Of a stretch of DNA of 64,000 nt, positions 33,646 through 44,285 are shown piece by piece. The stretch is taken from positions 124,001 to 188,000 of the forward strand of contig SECP01000007.1 in NCBI GenBank assembly GCA_004193285.1, read 5' to 3'. Source of the DNA: Myxococcales bacterium (GTDB lineage: Bacteria; Myxococcota_A; Polyangia; Polyangiales; Polyangiaceae). Below the pieces are notes generated by a model. That model saw only the letters and a program-made list of their open reading frames with translations. It was not told where the DNA came from and ran no database searches. A program made the position numbers and the translations under genes. The stretch's first letter is position 1. Each line of letters opens with the position of its first letter.

Positions 33646-35178
33646 TCAGTGGGCGCCGATGAGCGTGCGCTCGTCCATGAACGTCGGTTGGCGCAGCACC
33701 TGGTGGATGGTCGCGACGAGCAGCTCTATCTCGTAGGGCTTCTGCAAAAATGCGCGCGCGCCGCGCTCGCGAACCACGTGCTCGCGCTGCGGGTCGGCGT
33801 GGCCGGAAGCGAACATGATGCGCGCTTCGGGAAAGAGCTGCAGCAGCTGCACCTGAGTCTCCTCGCCGCTCATGCCCGGCATGTCCAGGTCCAAGATGAC
33901 CAGATCCTGCTTGGCAGCGGAGTACATGGTTAGCGCTTCCGCGCCGCCTGCGGCCTCCGCGACCTCGAAGCCGTGCTGTCGCAGCAATCGACCGAAGCTC
34001 CGGCGCAAGAGCTGCTCGTCATCGACCAGCAGCAGGCTCACCGGTCGCTCACTTCGGAACGGCATCTCCGCCGGGGCGCGCTCGCCGGTGGTAGCGAAGC
34101 TCTGCACGTCCACCACCGGAAAGTAGAGCCGGAAGGTGCTGCCCTGGTTGCGTGCGGTGTCGAGCGCGATGCGCCCGCCGTGGAGCTTTACCAGGTCCCG
34201 CACGGTAGAGAGCCCGATTCCGAAGCCGGCCCCATCGCGCTTGGTCGTGAAGAAGGGCTCGAAGATCAGCTCGCGCGCCTCCGAATCGATGCCCACGCCG
34301 CTGTCGCTCACCTCCAGCAGCGCAAAGGGGCGGTCGGTAGGAAGGCCGAGCTCGGCTGGCGGTTGGGCGAGCTTGACCACGACCCCGAGCTCGCCTCCTT
34401 GCGGCATCGCGTCCCTCGCGTTCAGACACAGGTTGAGCAGCACTTGCTGGAGCTCGGAGTGGTTGCCGTGCACGACCACCTCCGGCATGACCGTGGTTTG
34501 AACTTGGATGCTGTGGTCGATGGTGTGGCGCAAGATCCGCGACACCTCTAGCGCGAGCTGGCCGAGGTCCACCGGCTCGCGAACGGAGCGCTTGCCGCGA
34601 ACGATACGTAGGATACCGCGCGTCAGCTCGGCGCCTTGGCTCGTCGCCAGGGTCAGGTCGCGCAGGCATTCGCGAACGCGGGGGTCGCCCAGCTCGGTGC
34701 CGGGCGCGAGCTGTTGCAGGAAGGCGGTACCTGCGTGCAGCGCCGCCAGAACGTTGTTCAAGTCGTGCGCGATCCCGGCTCCGAGGCGACCTACCGTCTC
34801 CAACCGCTGGCGCTGGACGACTTGCTCCTCGACCAAGTCGAAGCTGCTCAGCGTGAGCACGACCCGCGGCCCGACCCGGATTTTGTCGCCGAAAACCGCG
34901 GAGGACTGCACGACGCGGGTCCCATTCACGAAGGTGCCGTTCTTGCTGCCCAGATCGTCCACCTCGAAGGTCCCGAGCTCGCTGCGTCGGATGCGCGCAT
35001 GGAGCCGTGAGACACCCGGGTCGTCGACCATCACCGTCGCGTCCGGCGAACGACCGATGGTGGCGGACCCCTCCAGCTTGAACTCTTGGCCTACCGTGGG
35101 CCCCTCCACGACCGTGAGCCGCACCGCGCTCGGAGCGCCCCGCCCAAAGTCGATGGTCCGCTTGGCTGCGTCGCTCAT
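33646..35178 (-). CDS. FHA-histidine kinase-receiver hybrid protein
   Basis: The 510-residue soluble protein has an FHA domain (residues 20-115: ATIGRSPDATVMVDDPGVSRLHARI, DLGSKNGTFVNG). A histidine kinase follows, with His138 in RLGAGIAHDLNNVL, N box NLCLNARDAM and G boxes VSDSGVGID and GAGFGIGLSTVRDL. A C-terminal receiver starts near residue 380 with Asp430 in DLVILDLDMPGMSG. FHA domains read phosphothreonine, so this could pass a Ser/Thr kinase signal into His-Asp phosphotransfer; the kinase operon ends 1 bp away and converges on it. ATG 35178 is chosen; a TTG at 35196 is also in frame. Confidence 0.93.
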   Translation of the reverse strand: MSDAAKRTIDFGRGAPSAVRLTVVEGPTVGQEFKLEGSATIGRSPDATVMVDDPGVSRLHARIRRSELGTFEVDDLGSKNGTFVNGTRVVQSSAVFGDKIRVGPRVVLTLSSFDLVEEQVVQRQRLETVGRLGAGIAHDLNNVLAALHAGTAFLQQLAPGTELGDPRVRECLRDLTLATSQGAELTRGILRIVRGKRSVREPVDLGQLALEVSRILRHTIDHSIQVQTTVMPEVVVHGNHSELQQVLLNLCLNARDAMPQGGELGVVVKLAQPPAELGLPTDRPFALLEVSDSGVGIDSEARELIFEPFFTTKRDGAGFGIGLSTVRDLVKLHGGRIALDTARNQGSTFRLYFPVVDVQSFATTGERAPAEMPFRSERPVSLLLVDDEQLLRRSFGRLLRQHGFEVAEAAGGAEALTMYSAAKQDLVILDLDMPGMSGEETQVQLLQLFPEARIMFASGHADPQREHVVRERGARAFLQKPYEIELLVATIHQVLRQPTFMDERTLIGAH

Positions 35179-35297
35179 GTGTCGTTCTAGTGCCAACCCA
35201 GTACGGCAAGAACCGCACTAGTTAACCATGACACAGAAGTCAGGCTTCGCCGGTCACCCGACGGGCCGTAGTTGGCAAATGCTCGGGTAGGCGAAAC

Positions 35298-35313
35298 TGG
35301 CACGCTCACTGCA
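35298..35313 (+). promoter_or_regulatory. Sigma-54 (-24/-12) promoter
   Basis: TGGCACG at 35298-35304 and CTGCA at 35309-35313 give GG-N10-GC spacing and match the TGGCACG-N4-TTGCA consensus with a single mismatch. The site faces right, about 80 bp before the ATG of a small membrane-protein gene. Sigma-54 promoters require an enhancer-binding activator; none is encoded in the window. Confidence 0.7.
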
Positions 35314-35391
35314 ACGTAGTCATGTTGCGTCCGTGGTTGTCGCCCGGCTCCTGCCGCTCCGCTTCACCCACCTCTAACCCCCTAGATAGAT

Positions 35392-35592
35392 ATGGCAGCT
35401 GTAGGTCGAGTGCTCTTGTGGACGGTCGTGCTGGTAGCTCCCGGCGGGTTCTTGCTCGTCCCGGTGCTGGCGGCTGCATCGCTCAGCTCCGCAAGCGGTC
35501 GTCCTCTCACCTGGCGAGAGCGCTGGGCGGCACTTTTCAGCGTCGCCCGCGCTCGCTTGGCTCAGCTCCAGCGCTACTGGACGAAGTCGTAG
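35392..35592 (+). CDS. 66-residue membrane protein behind a sigma-54 promoter
   Basis: The product has a hydrophobic helix near its start (VLLWTVVLVAPGGFLLVPVL) and a basic amphipathic tail (WRERWAALFSVARARLAQLQRYW). It resembles no family I know. No clear ribosome-binding site precedes ATG 35392. Support comes from the hydrophobic profile and the sigma-54 promoter about 80 bp upstream. The last 19 bp overlap the convergent HMG-CoA synthase gene. A longer rightward open frame here (35322-35873) mirrors that gene and is not real. Confidence 0.5.
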   Translation: MAAVGRVLLWTVVLVAPGGFLLVPVLAAASLSSASGRPLTWRERWAALFSVARARLAQLQRYWTKS

Positions 35593-37055
35593 TACTCGAC
35601 GCCCAGATCCTGGAAAGAAGCGCCGTATTTCTTCCCCACCCGGGCGATCGCGAACTCGTCTTTCGGTGTGTAGGCAAGGGCCGGCAGCTCCGTGCCGTCG
35701 TGGAGGGCCTCGTACTGCTCGCGAGTGAGGGTGACGGCACCTTCCAAGCTGCGCGAGAAGCCGATCCGGCTCGCCGCGGCTTCGTAGCCGGCCACTGCGT
35801 ACAGCGGCAGCGCTTCGGCGGCGTCACCGCTGCCATAGCCGACGGCGACCAAGGGCGCTTCCGCGAGCTCTAGCTTCTGACGCGCCGCGGCTTCGAAGCC
35901 GGCCGCAATCCAGGCCGGTAGGGCGGCGCTGTACAAATTACCCAGGTCTTTCACCGTCTCCGAGCCCAGGCCCATCTTCTCGTCCAGCAGCTGCCGGAAA
36001 CTCTTCTGCTTGCGAAGAAGGCTGGCGACCGCGGTCGTCGCCAAGTACGGGTCGCTCACGCCGTCGTCCTGCAGCTTCAGCAGCTCGCCGTAGAGGTCCG
36101 GGGTGGACTCTGTTTCCTTCAAGACGTCTTCGAACGAGACGCCCGCCTCCTGGCAGAGGACGCGTAGCTCGTCGTGATGGTGGTCGCCGCGAGCCAAGCC
36201 GCGGACGTAGAGGAACGACATCGCTTGGACCGGCATCAAGTGGTACGGCCGGTGGAAAAACAGGGCGCGGACGCTCTGGTAATAGGAGCCGGCCGACACC
36301 TCCAGGCGGCTCAGCATCCGCTCTACCGCGTGCACCGTCTCGTCCAGGTACGAGAAGGTGGAGTATTTGCCGCTGAACACCGGGAAGTCGCTCAGGCGCT
36401 GGGTCTTGGGCGCGTAGCCCTCGGTGAAGTGCCGCGCGAAGGGCTTTCGGAAGTCCGGGCCGCGGTAGTCGGAGGCGCTACCGGCGCGCGCCAGATCCAC
36501 CTCGAACAGCTTGGGGTGGCGCTCCACCAGCAGCGCCACGGCGCCCGCGCCCTGGGTCTGTTCACCGGTGCTGCCGCGCTCGTACTCCGCCACGTCCGCG
36601 CTCACCACGATCGCCAGACGATCGGCGCCGTCGCTCGCGACGTAGCGCAGCGCGCTCTTGAGTGCGTAAACACCGCCCAGGCACGCGTGCTTGAACTCCG
36701 GCACCTCCAAGTGGCGCGACAGCCGGGGCAACCCGAGTGACTCGAGGGCCCGGTCGACCATGCCTCGTACGATGACCGCGCCCGCCGCGTTGTCCGTGCT
36801 GGATTCGGTGCCGAGACCCAAAAAGCCGACTCGCGTCGGATCGATGTCGTTCTGACGAATGAGCCGCAACACCGCGTTGGCAGCCATGGTGTAGACGTTC
36901 TCGTGCCGGCCGCACACGCGGAAGCTCCGCCCGACGACGGCGGAGATCTTCTCCCAGCTGTTGTCCGTCCAGCTACACCAGTCCTTTAGATCGACGCGGA
37001 AGGGCGGAACGTAAAGACTCATGGCGCTGACGCCGGGCAGGTCACGGGAGCTCAT
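35574..37055 (-). CDS. Hydroxymethylglutaryl-CoA synthase family enzyme
   Basis: The 493-residue product has the HMG-CoA synthase active-site set: Glu84 in GLGTESSTD, nucleophile Cys125 in EFKHACLGGVYAL, and the His segment FFHRPYHLMPVQAM. It condenses acetyl-CoA with acetoacetyl-CoA to HMG-CoA, the entry to the mevalonate pathway used by myxobacteria, or a related branching reaction in polyketide or isovalerate metabolism. It is longer than typical bacterial MvaS proteins (about 390-420 residues), with a C-terminal extension ending ASFQDLGVEYYDFV. No other mevalonate gene is adjacent. ATG 37055. Confidence 0.9.
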   Translation of the reverse strand: MSSRDLPGVSAMSLYVPPFRVDLKDWCSWTDNSWEKISAVVGRSFRVCGRHENVYTMAANAVLRLIRQNDIDPTRVGFLGLGTESSTDNAAGAVIVRGMVDRALESLGLPRLSRHLEVPEFKHACLGGVYALKSALRYVASDGADRLAIVVSADVAEYERGSTGEQTQGAGAVALLVERHPKLFEVDLARAGSASDYRGPDFRKPFARHFTEGYAPKTQRLSDFPVFSGKYSTFSYLDETVHAVERMLSRLEVSAGSYYQSVRALFFHRPYHLMPVQAMSFLYVRGLARGDHHHDELRVLCQEAGVSFEDVLKETESTPDLYGELLKLQDDGVSDPYLATTAVASLLRKQKSFRQLLDEKMGLGSETVKDLGNLYSAALPAWIAAGFEAAARQKLELAEAPLVAVGYGSGDAAEALPLYAVAGYEAAASRIGFSRSLEGAVTLTREQYEALHDGTELPALAYTPKDEFAIARVGKKYGASFQDLGVEYYDFVQ

Positions 37056-37228
37056 CGGTGCCCTCTCCTATCATTCGGCCAGCCGCCTGCAACCGCGACC
37101 CCGGTCCACACTGTGAATGGCCGGCACTCCGGGCTGAGGTGGCCTGACCACACTCTCGCCCGGCCGTCGTCGCTGCATCGGAAATAGCCGTAATGCGCGC
37201 CTGGTATGCGCCTTGCTCCAGGGACCGC

Positions 37229-37627
37229 ATGGAGCGCGAGAGGTCGAAGCTGCTTCCGGCGGTGGGGCTACTGCTAGTGGCGGGGTGCAGCAGCGCGCGT
37301 GACGTGGAGGTCAGCGGGAGGGTTACGGCGCCGAGCGCGCTCGCGGTAGGCGGCGCGCTGGTCATCGACTTCATCGACGTGGTCGGGGAGGGGAGAGCGA
37401 CCGAGCGCACGGTGGTCCACCGGGCGGAGCTCTCGGGTTTGGGAGAGCTCGAAGCGAACGTGATGCTCGAAGGGGACCAAGTGCTCGTTCGAGTCATCGA
37501 CGATCGCGACGGAGACGGGGAGTGCTCGCTCGGCGAGGCGTGGGGCGAGACGCACGCGCCGGTCGAGGATGACGAGGCGTCCGATGTCTCGTTGATGCTG
37601 GGGGCGAAGGCCTGCCCGGCGCGTTAA
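37229..37627 (+). CDS. Small lipoprotein with a beta-rich body
   Basis: From ATG 37229 (AGGGA at 4-5 bp) the 132-residue product has a short signal ending LLLVAGCSS. The body looks like a single beta-sandwich (VEVSGRVTAPSALAVGGALVIDFIDV, LEANVMLEGDQVLVRVIDD) with a calcium-loop-like run RDGDGECSLGE, followed by an acidic stretch (HAPVEDDEASDVS). No family recognised. An in-frame ATG at 37193 would add residues before the signal. A strong hairpin lies about 100 bp downstream. Confidence 0.68.
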   Translation: MERERSKLLPAVGLLLVAGCSSARDVEVSGRVTAPSALAVGGALVIDFIDVVGEGRATERTVVHRAELSGLGELEANVMLEGDQVLVRVIDDRDGDGECSLGEAWGETHAPVEDDEASDVSLMLGAKACPAR

Positions 37628-37729
37628 CGGGTGCGTGGGGAGCAAGACATGCCGAACGAGCGACTGCCGGCGGTGGGAAGCCGGATGGAGACGGGGGGCG
37701 CAAGCGCGTGGCGAGCGCTCGCGCGATTG

Positions 37730-37777
37730 CGGCGGCGCGCCTTACATTGGTGGTGGGGCGCGCCGCCGGCCACTTTT
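37730..37777 (+). terminator. Terminator between convergent lipoprotein and yeaD genes
   Basis: A perfect 12-bp stem (37730-37741 with 37757-37768, core GGCGGCGCGCC/GGCGCGCCGCC) with a 15-base loop is followed by a TTTT run at 37774-37777. It lies between two genes that point at each other and should end rightward transcription. Confidence 0.7.
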
Positions 37778-38658
37778 CACAACGTCTCGGCGGAGACGAT
37801 CGTGGTCGTGGTGTGGCGCGACTGCGGCGTGAGGTGGATGCCGTGAGGGCTCACGTTCGCAGCCTCCACGCAGAGCATGCTCGGCCACTCCTCGTCGCCG
37901 AAATCAGCCATGCGCTGGGCCTTCGCGGTCCATGGATTCCACACCACCGTGCTGCGTGAGCTCGTCTTGTCCACCACCGTGCGCCGCCGCCGCCCCGGGT
38001 CCGTCACTACGACGCGAGAGCTGCTGTCGTAGACGCGGTCGGTCTCGCCGATGAAGACGAGCGGCTCTGCGCCTTGCACCGAGCCGTGCTCCGCGCTCAC
38101 CTTGTCGTCGTAGCTTGCTCCCTCGAGCCCAGACGCGGAGACCTGCCGCACGTCACTCACCCCGAGGTACGTGTGGAGCGCCACTTCGTAGTCGAAGTCG
38201 GTCGCGCCCGTGTTCTCGACCTCGAAGGCGACGCACAGCTCCGGCCCAACGCTGACCCGGAGCCGGGCCGCGAACGTGTGGGGAAACCAGGGCGCGGTTT
38301 CCCGCGTGCTCTCGAGCGAGAGCTCCGCGACCACCACGTTGCCTCGCAGCTCCGACCCTTCGAACCGGAATTCACTCGTTCGGGCGAAGCCGTGAGCGGG
38401 AAAGGCGGGCTCCGTGCCATGCGCGCCGAACCAAGGGAAGCAGAGCGGTATGCCGCCGCGGATCGCTTTGCCAGGCGCGTACACCGCCCGTTCGCTGACC
38501 CAGAGCAGCTCACCGTGCTCCGCGGTGCGGAAGGAGGCTACCTGGCCGCCGTGCAGGTAGACCAGCGCCTCGCTACCGCTCGCCCGCAGCCGGAGCGCCT
38601 TCAGACCGTGAGCTTCGATTTGTTCGGTGTGACGAGCATCCGCCTGCGAGTTCTGCAT
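37777..38658 (-). CDS. yeaD: D-hexose-6-phosphate mutarotase / aldose 1-epimerase-like (YeaD type)
   Basis: The 293-residue product has the galactose-mutarotase beta-sandwich and YeaD-type motifs: YLHGGQVASFR, ELLWVSERAVYAPGKAIRGG, IPLCFPWFGAHG, FPAHGFART, FDYEVALHTYLGVSDV, GETDRVY and a late VVWNPW. YeaD-like enzymes interconvert the anomers of glucose-6-phosphate in the cytoplasm. There is no signal peptide. ATG 38658. The gene is divergent from a membrane protein whose nearest ATG is only 5 bp away, which suggests that the other gene starts farther in. Confidence 0.9.
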   Translation of the reverse strand: MQNSQADARHTEQIEAHGLKALRLRASGSEALVYLHGGQVASFRTAEHGELLWVSERAVYAPGKAIRGGIPLCFPWFGAHGTEPAFPAHGFARTSEFRFEGSELRGNVVVAELSLESTRETAPWFPHTFAARLRVSVGPELCVAFEVENTGATDFDYEVALHTYLGVSDVRQVSASGLEGASYDDKVSAEHGSVQGAEPLVFIGETDRVYDSSSRVVVTDPGRRRRTVVDKTSSRSTVVWNPWTAKAQRMADFGDEEWPSMLCVEAANVSPHGIHLTPQSRHTTTTIVSAETL

Positions 38659-38717
38659 GCCTGATGTTCCTGCGCGGTGGTGGTTTCGCGGAGACCCAGG
38701 CTATTCTGCACCAGGGC

Positions 38718-40445
38718 ATGCAGGTCGTCGATTTTTTCAACCTGGAGCGAAGCCTCCAAGACAGATTCGTCGAAGCTGCGAGCGGTTCGGTACCGCCGAC
38801 GCCGATCGCCTTCAAGCCCGCGCGTGCGCGAGCTCAGGTGCTGCTCTGGTGGGCGGTGTGTCTTTTCGCGGCGCTCGCCTCGGTCGGGCTCCTCGCGCTC
38901 GGCTTTGGCTCGCTGGAGAGCCCGCTGGCCATCCAGGGCGCGCCCTGGGCGGTCGGGGAAGGGCTGCTGATCGCGCTCGCCGTCTTCTCGGGTCTCCGCG
39001 CCGTCGCGTTGGATCATGACCGGGACAGCTTGCCCTTTCGTGCGGGAGCGTACGTCTTTCCCATCGGGGTGGTCGACGCGCAGACGCAGGTCGTGCGCAT
39101 CCATCGCTTCCCGGAGCTCACGGACGTTTCGCGGAGAGACAAACGCGTCACGCTCGTCTTCGATGGGACTCGCTTCGAGTTCGAGACTGCCGATCCGGCG
39201 CTGGCCGAGCAGCTCGTCGCGCTCGTCGAGCAGAGCCGACAGCGGGTGTCGGGCGAGATGGGGCCGCCCAGCAGTCGTGCCCTCGCCGCGCTGGATCCGC
39301 TGGCGGACACTGGCTTCAAGAGCCCCTTCACGCCCACCGAGCCTCGACGCAAGACGTCGCCGCGCTACCTGCGCTTCGGTTGGCTGTTGGCGCTGCTGGC
39401 CGGCGCGGCACTGGGCCCAGCCGCGTGGAAAGCCCGCAACGTGCTCAGCGAGGAGCGCCTCTACGCGGAGGCGCGCGCGGCCGGCACCGCGCAAGCGTAC
39501 CTCGCCTACCTTGGCCGCGGCGGACAGCGCGCAGACGTGACGGAGACGCTCCTGCCGCGCGCCGAGCTGCAAAGCGCGATCGCGCAGGGTAACGTCGCGG
39601 CGCTGGAGCGCTTCATGGCCCGCGGTCAGCACGGCGCCATCGACGTGGAGGTGAGGGCGGCGCTCAAGAAGGCGTTGCTTGCCGAGCTCGGGGTGGTCGC
39701 GGCCAAGAACTCACTCACCGCCCTGAACGAGTTCGAGCGCAGCCAGGCGCACGCGTCGCTCGTTCAAAAGGAGCTGGAGCAGAAGCGCGCGGAGCTGTAT
39801 CAGCGCGTGGTGCGGAGCTTCTCCGCCGCCGCGCAGCCCAGCACCCCGGGGTTGGTCGGGTTCGTGGGCCGCCTGCTCTTCTACGCGCAAAAGCACGGGC
39901 CAGAGGTGGATATCGTGTTTCGTCGGCGCGAGGCCGACGCCTCCAAGGACGCGGAGGCGCAGCTCACGAAGAGCGCCTACTTCATGGGGCCGGAGGCGCT
40001 ACCTTCGCGCTACTTCCGCCCCGAGGATTGGGAGCGGCGCGAGGCGGCCATCGGCGAGGAGCTGGCGGCGCGCTTGAACCGCGAGTTTCCTGCGGACGTG
40101 CTGCGTTTCAAGGTTGCCCCGTCGATCGCGGACGACGGCACGGACAACCCCAAGCTAGCGAAGCCGACCCTGCTCATCACCCACCGAGACGAGATGTCCG
40201 GCGCCTTCATGAGCAAGAAGCCGCGGGGCGCCTTCGTCGGGCTCGGCCTCACGGTGCGCTCGGCCTTCTTGATCCCCGGCGACGACCAGCCGCTCGTCTT
40301 CAAGTTCTCCGCGTGGCTACCCCCCGACCTGAAGAAATGGGAAGAGCCGGGGGCCACGCCGAAGGACCTGTACGAGGCCCTCGCCATGGATGGCTTCGGT
40401 CGCTACTCGAAGAAGCAGCTCGCCTTCCTGCTCAAGGCCCCGTAG
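38718..40445 (+). CDS. Large membrane protein of unknown function
   Basis: The product is about 575 residues. It has two helices near the N-terminus (VLLWWAVCLFAALASVGLLAL; AVGEGLLIALAVFSGL), a small soluble domain (FPIGVVDAQTQVVRIHRFPELTDV) and a third helix (FGWLLALLAGAALGPAAW). A long soluble helical region follows (LSEERLYAEARAAGTAQAYLAYLGRGGQ), ending in a globular part (YFRPEDWERREAAIGEELAARLNREFP, GLTVRSAFLIPGDDQPLVFKFSAWL). I do not recognise it. ATG 38718 is preferred because the alternative at 38664 leaves only 5 bp to the divergent gene; neither has a strong ribosome-binding site. Confidence 0.72.
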   Translation: MQVVDFFNLERSLQDRFVEAASGSVPPTPIAFKPARARAQVLLWWAVCLFAALASVGLLALGFGSLESPLAIQGAPWAVGEGLLIALAVFSGLRAVALDHDRDSLPFRAGAYVFPIGVVDAQTQVVRIHRFPELTDVSRRDKRVTLVFDGTRFEFETADPALAEQLVALVEQSRQRVSGEMGPPSSRALAALDPLADTGFKSPFTPTEPRRKTSPRYLRFGWLLALLAGAALGPAAWKARNVLSEERLYAEARAAGTAQAYLAYLGRGGQRADVTETLLPRAELQSAIAQGNVAALERFMARGQHGAIDVEVRAALKKALLAELGVVAAKNSLTALNEFERSQAHASLVQKELEQKRAELYQRVVRSFSAAAQPSTPGLVGFVGRLLFYAQKHGPEVDIVFRRREADASKDAEAQLTKSAYFMGPEALPSRYFRPEDWERREAAIGEELAARLNREFPADVLRFKVAPSIADDGTDNPKLAKPTLLITHRDEMSGAFMSKKPRGAFVGLGLTVRSAFLIPGDDQPLVFKFSAWLPPDLKKWEEPGATPKDLYEALAMDGFGRYSKKQLAFLLKAP

Positions 40446-40446
40446 C

Positions 40447-40477
40447 GAGCGCGCCCGCCCATGAGCGCGCCCGCCCA
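40447..40477. repeat. Two-copy 15-bp direct repeat
   Basis: GAGCGCGCCCGCCCA occurs at 40447-40461 and again at 40463-40477, one base apart, between two convergent genes. No function is visible; it may be slippage in GC-rich sequence. Confidence 0.6.
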
Positions 40478-40486
40478 CGCCGCGCC

Positions 40487-42198
40487 CTAAGCGGTGACCA
40501 CGCGGTTTCGACCTTTCGCCTTCGCTTCGTACAGCGCGCCGTCTGCCTGCTCCAACGTCTGCTCGAACTCGCCTTCCAGCAAGCTCACGCCGGCGGAGAT
40601 CGTAATGCTGCCGACCTCGGGCAGGACCAAGCCGGCCACCGCTTGCAAAGCGCGTTCGCAGAACGCCGTCGCTCCCGCCAAATCCGACGACAGGATGGCG
40701 ATGAACTCCTCGCCGCCCCAGCGCGCCACCAGATCCGTTCCTCGCGCCTGCCCGGCCAGCGCGGCCGCCACCCGGCGCAGCACCTCATCGCCGGCGGTGT
40801 GGCCGTGAGCGTCGTTCACGCGCTTGAAGTGATCGATGTCCAGCAGCGCGATGCACACCGGCTTGGAGTCACCGAGCACCTCCCGCGCTCGAGCCTGCGC
40901 AGCGCGGCGGTTGGGGATGCCGGTGAGCTCGTCGGTCGAGATTTCTCGCTCCCGCTCCGCGATCAAGTCGCGCTCGGCGGTGACGTCGCGCCAAACCACG
41001 AGGTAGAGCCACTCGCCGCCGCTTTCGATCGGCGTCATGGCGCGGCGCAGCCAGCGCTTCGTCGGCACGAGCCGTAAGAAGTCCGTCGTGCGCGTGCGTA
41101 GGGGCTCGACGGGCGGCGCGAGCGCGTCCGCCACTTCTTCCGGGTTTGCCACCATGCCTTGCAAGTGCCGCGCGAATTCTTCGAAGCCCAGGCCTTCGTG
41201 CCTCGCGCTCGGCAGCGAGAGCAGCTCACCGTAAGCGTCGTTGGCGAGCAGGATACGCCGCTGCGCGTCCAGCAGCGCCACGCCGTCCCCGATGTGTGCA
41301 AACGTCGCCTCCAACAGCACTTTCGCGCGTGAAAGCTCGCGCGCGGTGGAGTCTTGCACCTCGAGCTGCCGCGCCAGCGCCGCGCGCGTGCGGTTCGCCT
41401 CCGTCACGTCGCGCACGACGAGCGACCAGCCGATGGTTTCGCCGGCGGCGTCCCTCACCCGCGCCGCGGTCATGGCTACGTCTACCACCGTGCCATCCTT
41501 TCTGAGCCGTTGCTCATCGAAGTGAAAGACGCTCTCGCTCGCGGGCGCGCCGCGCAGCGCCTCGCGAACGCGGTCTTTTCGGCCGGCTGGAACGAGCCGC
41601 TCGTTGGATTGACCCACCATCTCCTGCGCGGAGTAGCCGTAGAGCCGCTCCGCGCCCGGGTTCCAGCTCAGCACGCGGCCCAGTGGGTCGAGCCCGACCA
41701 GCGCGTCATCCATGCTCTCAACCAGGGCTGCGAGCCAGCGCTGATCGGCCTCCGCGGCTTTGCGCCGGGAGATGTCCTGGATCTGCACCATGAAGAAGCG
41801 CGGCTCGCCGCCGGGCCTCCGCACCACGCTCACGGTGAGCAGCACCCAGACCAAGCTGCCGTCCTTTTTGAAGTAGCGCTTCTCCAGGTCGTAGGTATCG
41901 AGCTCGCCTCCCACGAGCCGCTGCACGAGCCCCAGGTCAGCGTCCAGATCGTCGGGGTGAGTGATGGTCTGGAAGTCGAGGGCGAGCAGCTCCTCACTGG
42001 GGTAACCGACGAGGCGGCAGAGCGCGTCGTTGACGCGCGTGAAGCGGCCGTCGAGGCTGACGAGCGCTTGCCGATCGCGGCATGCGCGAAGGCCAGCTCG
42101 AAGACTTGGGCGTCGCTATCCAAGGGCCGGGACGTCGGGTCGACGAGTGTGTCGGAACGCAGATCGGTCGTCGACGAGTGATGTCTGGCCGTGCTCAT
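40487..42198 (-). pseudogene. PAS-GGDEF diguanylate cyclase, broken by a one-base frameshift in its first PAS domain
   Basis: The long frame (40487 to about 42067) encodes most of a first PAS domain (ALVSLDGRFTRVNDALCRLVG, ITHPDDLDADLGLV), at least two more PAS domains (LAALVESMDDALVGLDPLG, ATFAHIGDGVALLDAQ) and a GGDEF domain. The GGDEF domain has an intact active site (GGEEF) and an RxxD inhibitory site five residues before it (RGTD), so the C-terminus looks competent to make c-di-GMP. The natural start, ATG 42198 (MSTARHHSS...), and the first PAS helix (DAQVFELAFAHAAIG) lie in another frame. The two join at about 42068-42069, where one base is missing between GGC and GCG. It is either a real pseudogene or a sequencing error; an internal GTG at 41926 could still give a truncated enzyme. 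Confidence 0.82.
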
Positions 42199-42344
42199 CG
42201 TGAGGGCGCCCTTCCGGTACGGCGGGCCGCCGCGGGGATTCAGGACCAGCGGCAAGCACGCGAGTTGCTTGGAAAATTTCATGTTTCGGCGGTGAGTCGT
42301 GAGCTGGTGACCGCCGATCGTGATCAGCTGGCGCTCTGACGGGA

Positions 42345-44087
<1,743 letters not shown>

Positions 44088-44285
44088 ACGCAGGGAGTCG
44101 CTGCGCAGGCAGGGACGCCGGCCTCGACCAGGAAGGTGAGCGTGAAGACGACGACCGGGCGTCGTCGTCGCTGGCCGACGTACGTGCTCTCTTCCTCCAG
44201 GAGTAACTGCTGGGCCCCATCGTTCGTGCCAGTGCGGGACCGACTTCGTTGGCCCGAGGCGACCCGAAGCCTCCCTCGGCGGCGC

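Noticed and set aside
35322..35873. 183-codon rightward frame starting downstream of the sigma-54 promoter
   Set aside because: Most of it is antisense to the HMG-CoA synthase gene and Arg/Ser-rich; the 66-residue frame with a membrane helix is the better candidate.
37631..37846. Small rightward frame after the 37229 lipoprotein
   Set aside because: It runs through a strong terminator hairpin and into the antisense of yeaD, with no ribosome-binding site.
44088..44285. Leftward frame between the GH30 and LysR genes (translation includes YVGQRRRRPVVVFTLTFLV)
   Set aside because: It continues as a shadow of the LysR gene and has no start or motif of its own; a gene remnant cannot be excluded but is not supported.
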